In this document: positions 48,604 through 63,601 of the stretch, piece after piece | How the letters are laid out: each line of letters starts with the position of its first letter | Numbering within the stretch: the first letter of the stretch is position 1 | From: Desarmillaria ectypa | Lineage: Eukaryota; Basidiomycota; Agaricomycetes; Agaricales; Physalacriaceae | Assembly (NCBI GenBank): GCA_030407005.1 | Contig: JAUDYN010000007.1 | Location: 682,001 to 746,000 of the forward strand | Direction: 5' to 3' | DNA length: 64,000 nt | Notes under the pieces: generated by a model | Databases searched by the model: none | What the model saw: the letters and a program-made list of their open reading frames with translations, nothing else | Told to the model about the DNA's origin: nothing | Translations under genes and position numbers: made by a program

Positions 48604-50147
48604 ATGGAAATTAGGTTGGCTGTTCGGCTTCGATCTGTAACGTTTTTGCTTTGATTGCTCTGTGCCAGCTCGGCCTACACACAAAACCTTCCCGAGGGGG
48701 GTGTTTTCATATGGTATTTTACCAGTGCTTACCTTATCACGTGAACTGTCACATGACAGATACGCGAAAATCACAGGATCTTTTCCAGAACTTTATCTTC
48801 GCGCTTTCTTACTAGCAGTCATCAATGACGACTTTGATACCTTGCTTAGCGGTTTCCATTCGTATTCTACTATCTTTTCTTCTTGATTTCATAATACATT
48901 TGCGCAGGCCTAGAAATTAAAATACATATTGCCGCAGACCAAAGATAGGTAGAAACCAATTGCAGGAAGCTTATAACCTTCTTAAGATAATCACATGAGG
49001 AAAATTTTGGCCCTCATACACATGGCGTAAGCTGTCCTCACTGCACTAAAATTTCAGCATTTTTACCCCTAAATATGCAGAAAATATTCAAGGTTTCTTT
49101 TCAGTATTTTTGTAAATAAAAATAGAAAACTGTATAAATATTTAAAACTTTCACTGTATTTGGCAAATCTTGCAGAATATAGCGAAAAACTCAAAATAAT
49201 TTGAGTACTTTTTTTTAGTCAAAAAACGATGAAAAAACTTTGCATATTTTTTATGTTCCTATAGGTAAAAATACTTCGTCTTTCATCCAGTGCTTTGGAT
49301 TTCAACAAAAAAATATGAGAATACCATTGGCAATTTTTGCATCTCTGCTATTTTTACAGGACCATATTCCTGCATAGTGAATAATGTTTTATTGCATCTT
49401 TTGATGTAGAAATAGATTGCTTCTCGTCTTTCCGTGATGGTGGTTGGAAGATGAATCTGAAGCTGGGGATTAGCTTTGTGGCATGGTAAATTATTGGCGT
49501 CACACCATGTAAGAATGATTTGCAATGAGTCTATACTGAGACCGTTAAGCAAGGTAACTCTCGTGAATTACAATTTAATACCAAACTTTATAGAGCTATG
49601 CCTTACTTTGTAAGTAGAATATAATGACAATAGGATTGAATATGACAGTGACCTTACTGCACACATGTAAATACATGATAGGTACTAAGTAACTAATCGG
49701 TAACTTACTGGTCTGAAGCCCTAGGGTTCACACGAAAGCTAGGGGAGGTAACTTATTCATTACTCCTTTTGCAAGCTGTGATTGACCCAGACATGTCCTC
49801 ACCTGTATTTTCTCCCTACATTTTCCAATTAGTGATCCACCAGAATCCTACCACAGCTACCAGTGCGTGTTGGTGCGATCTTTGCTGATAACAGGCATAC
49901 CGTCTACTGGACTCCCGATTTTTATCCCGACCTTACAAGTACGTGTGTTTACCGGGTGCAAGAGTTGCTCAGATGGCTCCGTCAACCGTTACTTCAGTTT
50001 CTAACCTGGCTGTCACTTTCTTCTGATGAGTTTGAATAACTCCTCATTCCCAGTGCTTATCTGGTACATTGTAATGAATACAATTTTAGTAACGTTCCTG
50101 TGGTTTTATCTTATGAATGGGGTGACACACGATCCTGGTCCAAGAAA
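48604..50147. other. AT-rich intergenic region
   Basis: About 48860-49650 is strikingly AT-rich compared with the surroundings, with many A and T runs. A minus-strand frame at 49283-49552 (MLNGLSIDSLQIILTWCDAN onward) could be part of a degraded mobile element or gene; I cannot name it. No terminal repeats or target-site duplications were found by eye. Confidence 0.45.
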
Positions 50148-52257
50148 TTAGGAGAAGATGCCTTTTAAATACTGCTTCAACCCATCTACTCCGCCTACGA
50201 GCGCGCCGATCATCCCATCCGGCCTGACTACGACAACCCAGTGGCGGTTGTTGTAGTGTTTGCACGCATAACCCTCTCCATCGGTGAGGACAAAGTCAGC
50301 GGAGGAACCATCAACGACAGGAGCAGCATTTTGGGGAGATATCACGACCGACTTGGTAGCACCGACTGGGGAGGCCTTTAAGAGGTCCAGGATTTCCTTT
50401 GCTTCCAGTTCAGCACCGGCGAAAATGAGGACCGTATGGTATGACGTGTGGAATATGTCGAAGAGACGCGTCTTCTCTCCCTGCGAAGACACCAGACCCG
50501 GAGCGTCAGGAGCACGGTCCCCAGCTCGTAAATCTCCACCCTCTCCCGACCGATACGGATCGACGCTCTCAGGTGTTCCCGCCTCATCTACGACTATTGG
50601 GCTTCCGCGGTAATTGACGCCGAACTGATACAGCTCGGGCCCTCTCTGCCACCCGTCATATGAAGCGGCTCCCGGTGTGAAGGTCTTGTTATGAAGCTCG
50701 GTGGTTTTGTTGAGCATAGCTGCGATGACCGGGATGCGTTCTTGCGAGTAGGTGTCTAGTAGAGTAGGTGCCGCCAATCCTTTATCGACGAGGGCGAGTT
50801 TCCATGCTAGGTTGATCTGTTGGCGGGTGGGTTATAGTAAAATTTGCTGAGGAGAAGTTTGGAGAGCTCTTTACCGAATCTTGGACGCCTGAGTTGAGGC
50901 CCTGTGCGCGCGTTAGGCATTCATCGATAATTAGTTCATTAAAAACAACATACCTGACCTCCCGTAGGACTATGAACATGGGCAGCGTCTATGCTCGTTG
51001 ATCATTAACGATATATTTAGAAGGGAAATGTCATACCTCCGGCTACAAAAGCTCTCCCTGAACCATACTTGTCCACCATCCGAATATTGGGCCTGTAGGA
51101 AACATAAGTATGCAAACATATTTGTGGCAGAAAATACTCCCCGAAAGTTGGACATCCATACGAGTTCGCCGAACTCGATGTCTGTTCGGCCAGAGATAGC
51201 ATAGAACTCTTTGAGAAATGCTTCACGTTTGGAAGCTACCGTTGTCGCGTCCAGCTGGTGCCCTGTGATGAAGAACTGGTATTTGTTTGCAGCCGGGTCC
51301 TCAGATGGCCGTATGGTCAGTCTATGAAAACAATGGGTAGACGGTTCGAACTTCCAAGTAATCCTCAGGGAACATACGCTTTGGTCGACATATCTCCGTA
51401 CACATGCCAGAACTTCCCATGATTGTCTAAATGGATGAAACGCTCGAGTTGGTTGCAAACTTACCTCGTCAAGTTGTGGCTTTATAATCTTGATGTCGCC
51501 AATGATCGTGTCCTCCCCTTGTCGCGTCTCGCCGAGGAACGTCAAGCCTAGTGTCTTGCGTACAACGCTACGGGCCCCCTCTGAGCCAACAAGCCATCGA
51601 GATTCGATGGTTTCTTCGACAGTTTGGCCGTCGCGGGTCTTAAGGACACGGGATACAACGCGGTCGACAGACTGTTCGAAGGATACCAGTTCGGTGCCCA
51701 GCTCGACTTGGCATCCATACTTTGCCAAGTGTTCTCGTAGCACCTCTTCGTGACGATCTTGGCCAAGCATGATAGGATCGCTCTGGGATAATTACCGCGT
51801 GTTAATTCGCGGGTCCATCGGGAAAGGAAAACACATACGTAAGGCTTCTCTGGGGTAGCTTCGCCTTTACGAACCATGCTCATGATCTTTGTCTCCCCAT
51901 TTGGGAGGTGATGGAAGACAGGATGGACAACGCCTCCTTTCTTCTGAATGTCGGGTAGGACGCCCATGAACTTGTAAAGCTCGAGAATCCTGGGCTGAAC
52001 CGAGATGCGCATAAGCCTAGGAAAGTGACAGACATACTGGCATGTATATGAACCTGAATACCACACCCTTTCTGTCCGATTTTATGTGTTTCACACTTGT
52101 CTATGATGCGAACGGACATGTCATTCTGCAGTAGAGCGAGAGCTAAGGTAAGACCTGATGGACCTGCTCCGGCCTATCGTGGGTCAAACGTAGCAGTCAG
52201 GTCGCGGGCAAGAAGGATTGATAGAAGACGTACAATGAGAACTGAGGTGTCTGTCAT
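50148..52257 (-). CDS. Flavoprotein aromatic monooxygenase (phenol hydroxylase type), with a mutated splice donor
   Basis: This is a class A FAD-dependent hydroxylase, NAD(P)H-driven, acting on an unknown, probably aromatic, substrate. It starts MTDTSVLI at 52257. The second exon supplies the dinucleotide-binding GAGPSGLTLALALLQ and the following acidic strand. Later exons give LGQDRHEEVLREHL, WLVGSEGARSVVRKTLGL, FWHVYGDMSTKA, the FAD ribityl motif GDAAHVHSPTGGQGLN (assembled across an intron) and NLAWKLALV. A thioredoxin-like C-terminal domain ends VGGVDGLKQYLKGIF with TAA at 50148-50150. All exons join cleanly except one. After WMSNFR the donor at 51141-51140 reads GG in the context GGGAGTAT, where GTGAGTAT would give perfect phase to PNIRMVDKYG. 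Retaining the intron leads to a stop about 50 codons later. The gene is therefore damaged, or there is a sequencing error. A related intact gene lies at 58025-60495. Confidence 0.85.
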
Positions 52258-53569
52258 GATGATAGATGAAACAATGAATCGACTCGCAGCATACATACTT
52301 ATAGACTCGGAAAGACGCTACTAAGGGTCCACTTGATCTGTTATCAGATAACTCTCATGTCATCATCCTTGCTAGACTGATGTGATTATGAATAAGCACG
52401 GCATCGTAGTCAATGTGCCGGATGGATACGTTAGTGCCAACGTTAGGACGTGGAGCATCACCCAGCCATCTAAAAGAAGGGCGTAACGTGAGAACCCGCG
52501 CTCAGCGCTGCCGTCAGCGCCCGACGGGTTAACGTGATTAGTGATTGTCAGACAAGGAGACGTTTTCGTAAGATAAGAAAACTCGCAGAATTTCATGAAG
52601 AGGGTACTTACATATTGCGTATTCCTCCCCAAGTCCCGGGCATTAGATGTCGCTAGTGCCTACGGATGACTGTCTCGGCAACTCAAAATCAGGTGGCCGC
52701 TATCACTGCCTGCTCCACATTGTGCCGACATATTCGAGTCTATTCAAGGTTTCCGAAGCTTAGGCCAAAACCGGTCTGCTCGACTCGCTGAAGGTAATTC
52801 TCCGACGCAAGTTGTCCGTCGGAGGTACCATTGAGTTCTAGCGCACAAAATCCCTGGCAAACCTTTCGATATGAACAATTCTCACATTTTTTTTTGTGAT
52901 AATTGAATTTGTGAAGCGGCTCTGAAATTCATCCGCGTGATGGATATCGACATCGACATCGATGATGGATGACATCTGCCAGAACAATTCCTTACCTTCA
53001 TCTCTTGTTTGCAACTTGAAAAGCCCATGGTTGGAACATTGTTGTGTATGTTCGTTGCGAGCATTGTTAGACGTGTTGCGTTATTATGTTCTTTGTGTGG
53101 GAATGCACTTAAGTGCTATGTCCACTGCTGTAGGATGATGACGACGAATTATCATGCGGTTGCCTTTCATAAAATTAGCCTAGGGACAATAAGATTCATT
53201 TACACGCCTTTCAGCATGAGGCTCTTTTTGGATGCTCTCAACTCTCAGGAAAATGCTGCCGCTGTTGATTAAAAACTTGAAATAAGAACATATAATGAAA
53301 AATGCAACCTACGATGAACCAAGATACCGTCTCTATCACCATAGGACCTCTCAGGATCTCTCCTAAAATCATGTCAGAGGGATCTCCAGGCCCAGCACGA
53401 TGTACGCGACGTGATGGCAACGGATTGGGAGAATTGTGACCGTGACTGTTACTAACTTTATTCTTTTTCCTTCATCCGGGGACCGCCTCGGTTGAATTCC
53501 TTTCTCCGTTCCACGCTTCACGTCTTCATTCTTTTTCATCAGTATATTATCCACGCTCTTTACCGAAAA
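52258..53569. other. Intergenic, 1.3 kb
   Basis: Only short, overlapping frames without domains. It contains the divergent promoters of the flavin monooxygenase and the second membrane-protein gene. Confidence 0.5.
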
Positions 53570-55551
53570 ATGCTTCACGGAATGAATGAGAGACGCGCTG
53601 CTCACCGTGGCCTGGAACGCCGCCTGGGTCCTACGCCGTCTTCCATGCTGAGTACGACTAGTAACCCACTGGAGAGCCTCTTGTCTTCACTTACGGACAA
53701 CAGTGAAGGTGAGGAGCCAATTTACAGCTGGAAAGAGGGAAGAGATTGCTGACTGGAATTGCAGAGACGACGCTCACCATTCGTCCGACCAGTACCAGCT
53801 CTGCCTCCGTGACTTCTACCAGTGTCACCTCGTCTGCTACTTCTAGCCTCCAGACGACTACCTCTACCCACACGTCATCGACGTCGACGTCTTCTTCAAC
53901 GTCCACCACGACGACATTGACGACGACTTCATCTACCCAGTCGCCGACGACCTCCTTACCCACATCCTCCTCCTCTTCCTTCTCACCGTCACCCCACATG
54001 TCAACTTCAAACACACTGAGCATAGAAGTGACAAGTTCATCCACTCATACCACGGGGACAGTTTCTGTTACCGTATCAGGAGTAGCTAAATCAAGCTCAA
54101 CAAGTGCTGTTGCATCCTCATCGGTCAGTCCAACTGGTGGGACGAGCAACACGGGTGCAATCATTGGAGGCGTTGCCGCAGGAATTATTGGTCTCGCATT
54201 GGTCATTGGAATAATAGGGTTCTTTTTGGTGCGTTGCTACCTGAATCCGTATTCAGCAACTGATTTTTCATTTCTTCAGCGTCGATGGCGTACAAAACGT
54301 CGCGACAGGGATGAATTCGACGCCAGTACATTCCGACGTTCTGCCGTTCTTATGCATGACCCGCCTCCGGATCCCGATAATGACCGTCCATTCAACCCCC
54401 GTCCTCCCAGCATGTTAGAGCGTCGAAAACATCCAATGTCGTTCGGAACGCAATATGGAGCACCGGGACCTTTCTATGCTCCTCCAGAGCGTTCGCAAAC
54501 ACGCTACGATACGGGGGTGAACCGTGGCTACTCGCCACCTCCGGCCGCAAACTCCGCCAATCCGTTGTTCGCCCCCGCCATATATAGGCAAACCGATGAT
54601 GCACCTCGGGCATCCCCAACACCATCTGATGCTCCCCAGTATGTCTATAACTACGATTTAGATGATGGTTCGCTGCCCTCTCCAGTGTATGGACTTGGGG
54701 GCCTCACCATGCCAGCGAGTCTACCAGCGAATCGAGCCTCTGAGAACACTGTCAGCAGGGACACATCGGTTACACGTAGTATCGCCACTTACGATCAGTC
54801 TGCCTATCGTCCATCCATGGCTTCTAGCACTGCTCGGCAGAGTCTACCTCTACCAACGAACGATTACATCGACGTCACTCGGTCTAGCGTCACCCCCTTC
54901 CAGGCTGCTCAATACGTAGAGATCGCGAACCGACTAGCCACTGAAGTTCCTCAGGGATTGGATACACCGGCTGTGAATGAATATGTGCATAGTAGAGATG
55001 CGTCATTAGCAACTGATGGTTCAAGGGCACCACCTGTTGTTCCGCCGAAGGACAGCCATTATTCTCAAGCTTCCATCTCGTCCCCCAAACGAACATCTGC
55101 GCAATCTCAGGTATCAGTGGATACTATGAAGGACCTCGAATTCCCTGCTCCGCCATCCCCGGTTCTATCTACCTCATCCCGTTATCGTGTTGACTCTACG
55201 CCTCCCACTCTTCCCGAAATATCCATAGATCGCGGATCTGTCTCGCAGTATTCCTTGCCGAGCTCTTACCGGGATAGCACCAACAGCACTCCGACATCTT
55301 CTCTGTTCCCAGGTTCTGTTTCTGGCTTCCCCAGTGGTGTCAGTCAAGCCATCACTGCAGGTGGCAAGCCGGGCTCCCAGAGCAGGTTCCCAACCACGCC
55401 CAGCCCACTTGGAAACAGCTTCGTGATGACTCTCCCTACAGAGGGTAGCAAGCAGTTCCCTTCCAGTCCTACCCCCTCGAGTCCCACGATACCTGCGGTC
55501 AAGAGGCCCGAAACGATTTACGATGTGGATGATGCATATGGGGGTATTTAA
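53570..55551 (+). CDS. Ser/Thr-rich single-pass membrane protein with DDAYGGI C-terminus (copy 2)
   Basis: This is a paralogue of the gene at 42673-44403. It starts MLHGMNERRAAHRG (ATG at 53570). An intron after DNSE joins to a Thr/Ser-rich outer region of about 110 residues. The transmembrane segment is GAIIGGVAAGIIGLALVIGI. An intron sits right after GFFL, exactly as in the paralogue, and the next exon opens RRWRTKRRDRDEFDASTFRR, matching its juxtamembrane motif. The cytoplasmic tail is long (about 400 residues), disordered, rich in Pro/Ser and includes PVVPPKDSHYS, an SH3-ligand-like stretch. It ends IYDVDDAYGGI. No signal peptide is visible. Conservation is confined to the juxtamembrane motif and the last seven residues, which suggests a binding partner recognises the C-terminus. 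Function is unknown. Confidence 0.78.
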
Positions 55552-58024
55552 ATGGAATTTTGATTAAGATCTGTTTCTTCATATAAAGGTTGATTCTACG
55601 GGATCTGGGATCTCCGTATACCATTACGCCCAATGTATCACTTCCTGTTAGCAATCAGGAATTGCTTACAGTTGTCTCTCTTTTCATCCTTGGGATACGG
55701 ATTCTGGTAATTCCCGTAGTTTATCCACCTTGATTGACGCTTTGATCAGTATACTCGTTGCTCTCTCTTGTGTGGGCCTCTCTTCACTGTATTTCTGTTC
55801 ATTGGTTATACGTAGCGGCTCTATTTTTTCCCCACTGTATGCTTTTTCTTACGAGCTGCTACGAATTGTTTATAATGGCACTACGTTCTTTTGATACCCG
55901 TTTGTGTTTTTTTAATGACGTTTATATTTAGAGGGGGGAAAACATATTGATTGTATCGTTGCTTCTTGTTGTAAACAAAGTATCTTTATTGATTTACAAG
56001 TCATATTTGGCTTTGAAGGTGCATAGTACTCTAAGAGCAATACGACTCGAACACGTGTGGCAGTGCCGGATATCCGGAAGCACTTTGCCGTATCACATGA
56101 TACCAAACCTTGTTGGGTCAATTTGAATGACGTATGCGCATAAACACACTGTTCTGCATTTTTTCTGATGCTTGATTCAAAGCGCAATAGAGAGGTGACC
56201 GAACTCGAACGCGCCAAAGACGATGGCACGCATTTCCTCTCTTGTCGGAGGCGTACGAGCCATTATTATCTGAACTCGAGGCGCAATGCCGTATACAGGT
56301 CATTGGAGGATCTGGTCCTTTCAATCGTGACGCGTCCAACGGGGAACTTGGTCGATATCTGTTAAGCATTACGGTGGCTCGGTTGCGTAAGGAAAGATGG
56401 ACCTGCAGTCCCACGAAATTCCTCCACCGAGCCGGGCCCTCAGAGCTAAGCGCTAAGCACCGACGATTTTTACTGTATATAATCGTCATAATCAATGCCT
56501 TTCCACGTGCCGAGAGATTACCGCGGTGGACGGAGAAACGACGTTCTAGCGTGAATGGGTTGATATCGAGCCTAGATGCTGCCCAGGTCATTAGTAAGTA
56601 AGTACTGAACGAATGCCTTGCCTGATATGGCGCTCAGTGCACCTTACCGGCGAATATTGCAACCTAGGACCTTGGGATTGACAGGAAAGAACAACAATGT
56701 CCAAGCAGCGATTGTTTGTTATTTTCTGTCTCAGGAGCATGTCCCTCTTTGCTTTCACTTTTCTCTCTATGTTACGCTCGTTTTCTGGTCTAAATTTTGT
56801 ATCATGCCTAGACCTAAATCTGTTTACGTTCTTCACCAGCACAGATGAGCTTTACCACCTCAAGGCGTGCTTCTAGCTCTGGAGCGACAATCCGATCTTC
56901 TCTTCAAATCGCGCGGTGCTCGGCTTGGATAACGAAATTAGTTATATCATCCTCGGAGGATGGAGAAGTTGTCCGAATTTTACGGTCCTCCTTACAAAGA
57001 CAAACGGGCTATCGTAACGAAGAATAAGGTTTGTTGTGTTTACCAGGTCGCCACTACGAAGACGCTGACATCATGAGCAAGGGAAAGGGAAAGCTGATGA
57101 AACTGACCTCGTAGAAAGAGACCCCAAGTCTTTATGGAGGAGAAGAGCGGCGACGACGAACCTAGTGAATAGCATCCGAACCATTGTATTCCATGGGTCA
57201 AGATATCTCCCACGAAATACTTCGAGTTTTTGATTTGTCAGTCAACATTACCTTGCTCGCGGCTGCTATGTTGACGGTGCATTCATTTCAGCTCCGACGA
57301 GTTCGGTCCGCGTATTGGCGTCACAGGAAAGGGCTACCAAGATGGGCCTCAATCCCCCATCCGGGTGTACATAATTTCACCGTCGAATGACCTCAACACT
57401 TCTGACTCATGACACTTTAACGACTCAGTAAGTCAGAATACGCCCAGGATGTTCCCTATGGTCAGGTGTGATGACTGTATAGACCTAATGGTGCGTGTTG
57501 TGCCCAATTCGCTGAGCCCTGGTTTAAATATATCTTCCTTTCAGTGCGGTGTTTCCTATTACAGCCTTTGCCCTACTTTCCTATGCTCTTCCAGTCTCCA
57601 TTACAGATGTACTGTTACCTTTTGCTTTCGAACCACATATCAGCGGCTTATGTGCCCGAAGATGCGATTTTATACACGTTTGTTCCAACAATTACCTCGT
57701 GGGAGAGAGTGAGAGACTGCGTACCCGTTAAGGTATTGATGCGATCCTCGGTACACCCTCAATCATGATCTGCCTAGTCCTTCTATCCAAACAAAGCTAC
57801 AAAAGTATGCACTTACCAGCCGATTGGGCGGAAAGTTGCTTTCTAAAGGTCTTACAGGTACATGCTCTGTTAGCGCAAAAAAGCTTCTTCCTGTCACCCG
57901 ACGATGAGGCCGATGCGGAGTCCTCGATAAGGGAACCGATTCTCATTCCCGTCCCTGCCAGCGAATATAAAATGAGAGGTAGCAAATCTATCGGGTTACT
58001 TGGCCCCCACAAGTTCGACTTATC
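55552..58024. other. Intergenic, 2.5 kb
   Basis: No recognisable gene. The plus-strand frame at 56242-56601 (SEAYEPLLSELEAQCRIQVI onward) lacks an ATG in good position but reads fairly protein-like. It might pair with the frame at 56845-57027. Without a convincing splice path or domain I do not call it. The first 300 bp are T-rich and probably the 3' UTR of the membrane-protein gene. Confidence 0.45.
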
Positions 58025-60495
<2,471 letters not shown>

Positions 60496-60577
60496 AATTC
60501 CGAAATACCAGTAATTTATGAATATAATGTACATGAGACACGTTACGTAATGCGATAACAAACTGCAAAAATTAAAA

Positions 60578-63353
60578 TTACTTGTACACTCGTCTTTTGC
60601 TGATAGGTGGCGCTTCTGCACTATTGATAGGCACCCGCCTAGGACCACCGACGCTCTTACCAGCAAAAGATATCTTGGGCATTACCTTTCCCCGCGATGT
60701 GACCGTACCGGTTAAGAGCTTAACAGTTGGTTTCGTGCTAGGAGCCGCAGCCTTCAAAGTTAATGAAGGAGGCTCCTTCCTAGTAGGAGCTTTTTTTACT
60801 GAATTGTTCTCCTTCTCGTCCGTCCCTGTTTTACCCTTAGTCCCAACACTCAGCCCCATACCGTCAGCTTTACCTTTCCCCTTTTCCTGAGCTGTCAATC
60901 TCTTCGGCTCAGGCTGGATAATTCTACCCTTCTTGGTCATTGATATGTTGACCTTCTGGTTTGTACGTCCTCTATCGATTGTGCTCGAGGGCGTCCGCTT
61001 ATTTTCTAGCGGACTTGGGGGTCGTTCAGGCTTGGGCGGAGACTCTGACACTCCAAGTTCTTGGGCCAAGGTCATCGCCGGTTCCTGGGGCGTTTGGAAC
61101 GCCACCTGTTCATCTTCTTCTGGTAAAACCTCCAGTCCACTTGATGACGAAGAATCATCGAAGTTTAATCCATTGGGACTCGTGGGCGAATTACCCAGCT
61201 GCAAGATACGACTCAGCGGGCTTGGTCGCACCGGCGAATACGCGTGGATCATGCGTGGAGCGAAGGGCTTTGCCATCGGGAATGGTCGGCGGAAACCCGG
61301 TTGAGGTGTGCAAGGCACTGATACAAACAGTGGTTCAGTAATGTATGTGGGAGGCGAGGTCTCGGCTGAAGCAGGTGGCTCTTTCTTATCAGGAAGGGAA
61401 GAGGTCGGGGCTGGAACTGGAGGAGTCGCGGGGAGTTGAGACAAAAACAGTGATGGCTGGGATGGGAGGACAGAATGGGGAGAAGGAGGGGGCAAAACAA
61501 AAGAGTTAGGCAGTAACGATGGGGTAGACTCAAGGCCCTTCATATCTGAGGCTGTCATTGACATCGATGGGAGGATTACCTCTGTTTCAAAGGCAGGCTC
61601 CACTTTCTTCTTCGTCGGCGATGCAGTTAGAGAGGATCGGCGCCTGATACGTGTGGTCTTGCGCGTGGTTCCGCTGTTCCCTTTAACAGGTGACTTCTTG
61701 GGGGACTTGCGAGGAGATTTGTGTGGCGAGGTAGTCTCGGATGGTTGTCCACTGGGAACGGGGGTTGGGGGCAAGTCTGCAAGCATCATCTCAACTTGCC
61801 AAGAACGCTTCTCATCGTTGAACTTCTTCCTTTCCATCTGGGGAAGTACTTGTGAGAAGTACAAAAACCTCAGTAGATTGATGGCTTTACCTCTAAAGAC
61901 GCCCGTTCCTTCCCTAAGTTGATTGTGGCCTCGGTAAACTTCTTACGCTCTTCCTCCAGCTGTTTCTTGATGTCGTCCAAACGTTCTCTGTGCTTGTCTT
62001 GCTCAGGCAGAGTCATGAAGTCGACACTGACGTCCGCGGGATCATGACCGGTTGCAAGGCGCTTATCGGCGGCGAATCTATCAAACAATACCTGCGCCTC
62101 TGATGTATGAGTTGATGCATTTTGCTGCGCAAGCTCTGCACTCTCTTCAGAATTAAAAACGAGTAGAAGCAAACAACATACCAAGCTCGGTCTTCGGTGA
62201 ATCAATGACAGCTTGAAGTCGCCCTCGTTCTTCATCTGCTAGCGCAGAGTTATCAGCCGGTAGCACTGGGCTGGCAGGAACTGCAGGAACCCGAAGGGAT
62301 TCGTGGAAGGATAGAAGGACCGATGTCAGTTTGTCACCTGCGACCTCCGGCGCAGCAAATGGGAATAATGTTGCCATAGTAAAAGGAGTTAGCTGTTGAA
62401 GATTTCTTTGTCAGTTCGATAAATGGAAAACGTTACCAACTTACATCGAGTTCAGAGTCACTATTCCTCATGTCATATATGAGGCGTTGCAGTCCATTTA
62501 CAGCGTTCAGAACAACGGTCTTGAGCACCGAACACTCCGTCGCCAACTGCAATCGAGCCTTCTCAGCCTCTTGAAGTGCAACTTCCAACACCCCGGGACC
62601 TCTTCCAATGGGCTCGTCGCCGCCACCATTCACAACACGCAAGTTGGAACAAGTAAAGCCACTTGAAGCCGCCATGACCTTGGTCTGCGCATCTGAGATC
62701 TTGTTCCACTTTTCCGCCATCTTCTCAAACTCTTTTTCTTTCTTCTTGAGTTCTGCTTGGTGGGTGGCCCGAACAGCTTGCAGAGCAGTACGTGATCGTT
62801 GAAGCTCTGTCATCGTCTGCCGATGCGATTGTTCCGTAGACTGAAGATTTTTCGCCGTTGCGCTATTAGAGATTAATGCATAGCAAGGATATGCTATATC
62901 TGGTGAACTTACTTGAGCCTGGACTTGTACGTACTCATTTCTCGTTCAAAGTTGGCCGCCTTCTCCACTGCGCTGCTATGCATAGACTTGATCCTTTCAT
63001 GATCATACCTGAGGGTGCGTAGCTCCGTCGCCAACTCTTCTGCCCGAGACATATCTTTCTGCAAAACTGGTCTGTTAGTTTGTTCTCATAGTAGACATGA
63101 CACTTACCATTCGTTGCCCCAGGAGTTCCATCAAGCATTTAACAGCACTATCCATGTTCGCATTCGAGATACCATCCAACGAGAGACCTTGTGGTGGCAC
63201 GAATCCGTGAGCAACCAGCTGAGCATTGATGTACTGCAGACTTGATGTCGAGACCAGCGACTCCGACGATGTATTAGACACTGGGGATCCAAAATCTGAA
63301 AAATTAGGACTGGCGACATCCCAGTGTACGAGTTTCCTGGCCGGTGTGGTCAT
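60578..63353 (-). CDS. Coiled-coil protein of the ADIP/Msd1 type (microtubule-anchoring)
   Basis: The gene starts MTTPARKLVHWDVASPNFSD at 63353; an upstream TTG in frame is not used as the start. The N-terminal part LQYINAQLVAHGFVPPQGLS, then DGISNANMDSAVKCLMELLG, then RAEELATELRTLRYDHERIK, resembles the afadin/alpha-actinin-binding (ADIP) family. Its fission-yeast member Msd1 anchors microtubule minus ends at the spindle pole body. Long coiled-coil stretches follow (KKKEKEFEKMAEKWNKISDA, RERLDDIKKQLEEERKKFTE). The large 3' exon is disordered, rich in Ser/Pro/Lys, with PHKSPRKSPKKSP repeats that look like CDK-type phosphorylation sites, and ends PISKRRVYK with TAA at 60578-60580. Family assignment is by resemblance of the N-terminal block; the C-terminal half has no domain. 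It is tail-to-tail with the monooxygenase, 82 bp apart. Confidence 0.72.
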
Positions 63354-63601
63354 CGTGGTGGACGAGGGCAAAAGCGATTCAAATACAAATCAACAACGCG
63401 TCACATCACGTGTTCGTTTTTGGTCTCAATCTTAACCTCAATTTGGATACGAAAAGTACAAAATGGAAGTCCCCTGGTTCCAAAGTTTATAATGCAAGTG
63501 TAGTATACAGATGATAGCATAGTTATAGCAAGGAAGTATAGATGGTAACAAACACGAACGATGAATGAGGTAAGAATAATGTTAATAACCAAACGAGTAA
63601 A

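Noticed and set aside
56242..56601. 119-codon plus-strand frame in the 55.6-58.0 kb gap
   Set aside because: It begins at TTG rather than ATG, has no recognisable domain, and I found no splice path to a larger product. It is kept only as a note in the intergenic entry.
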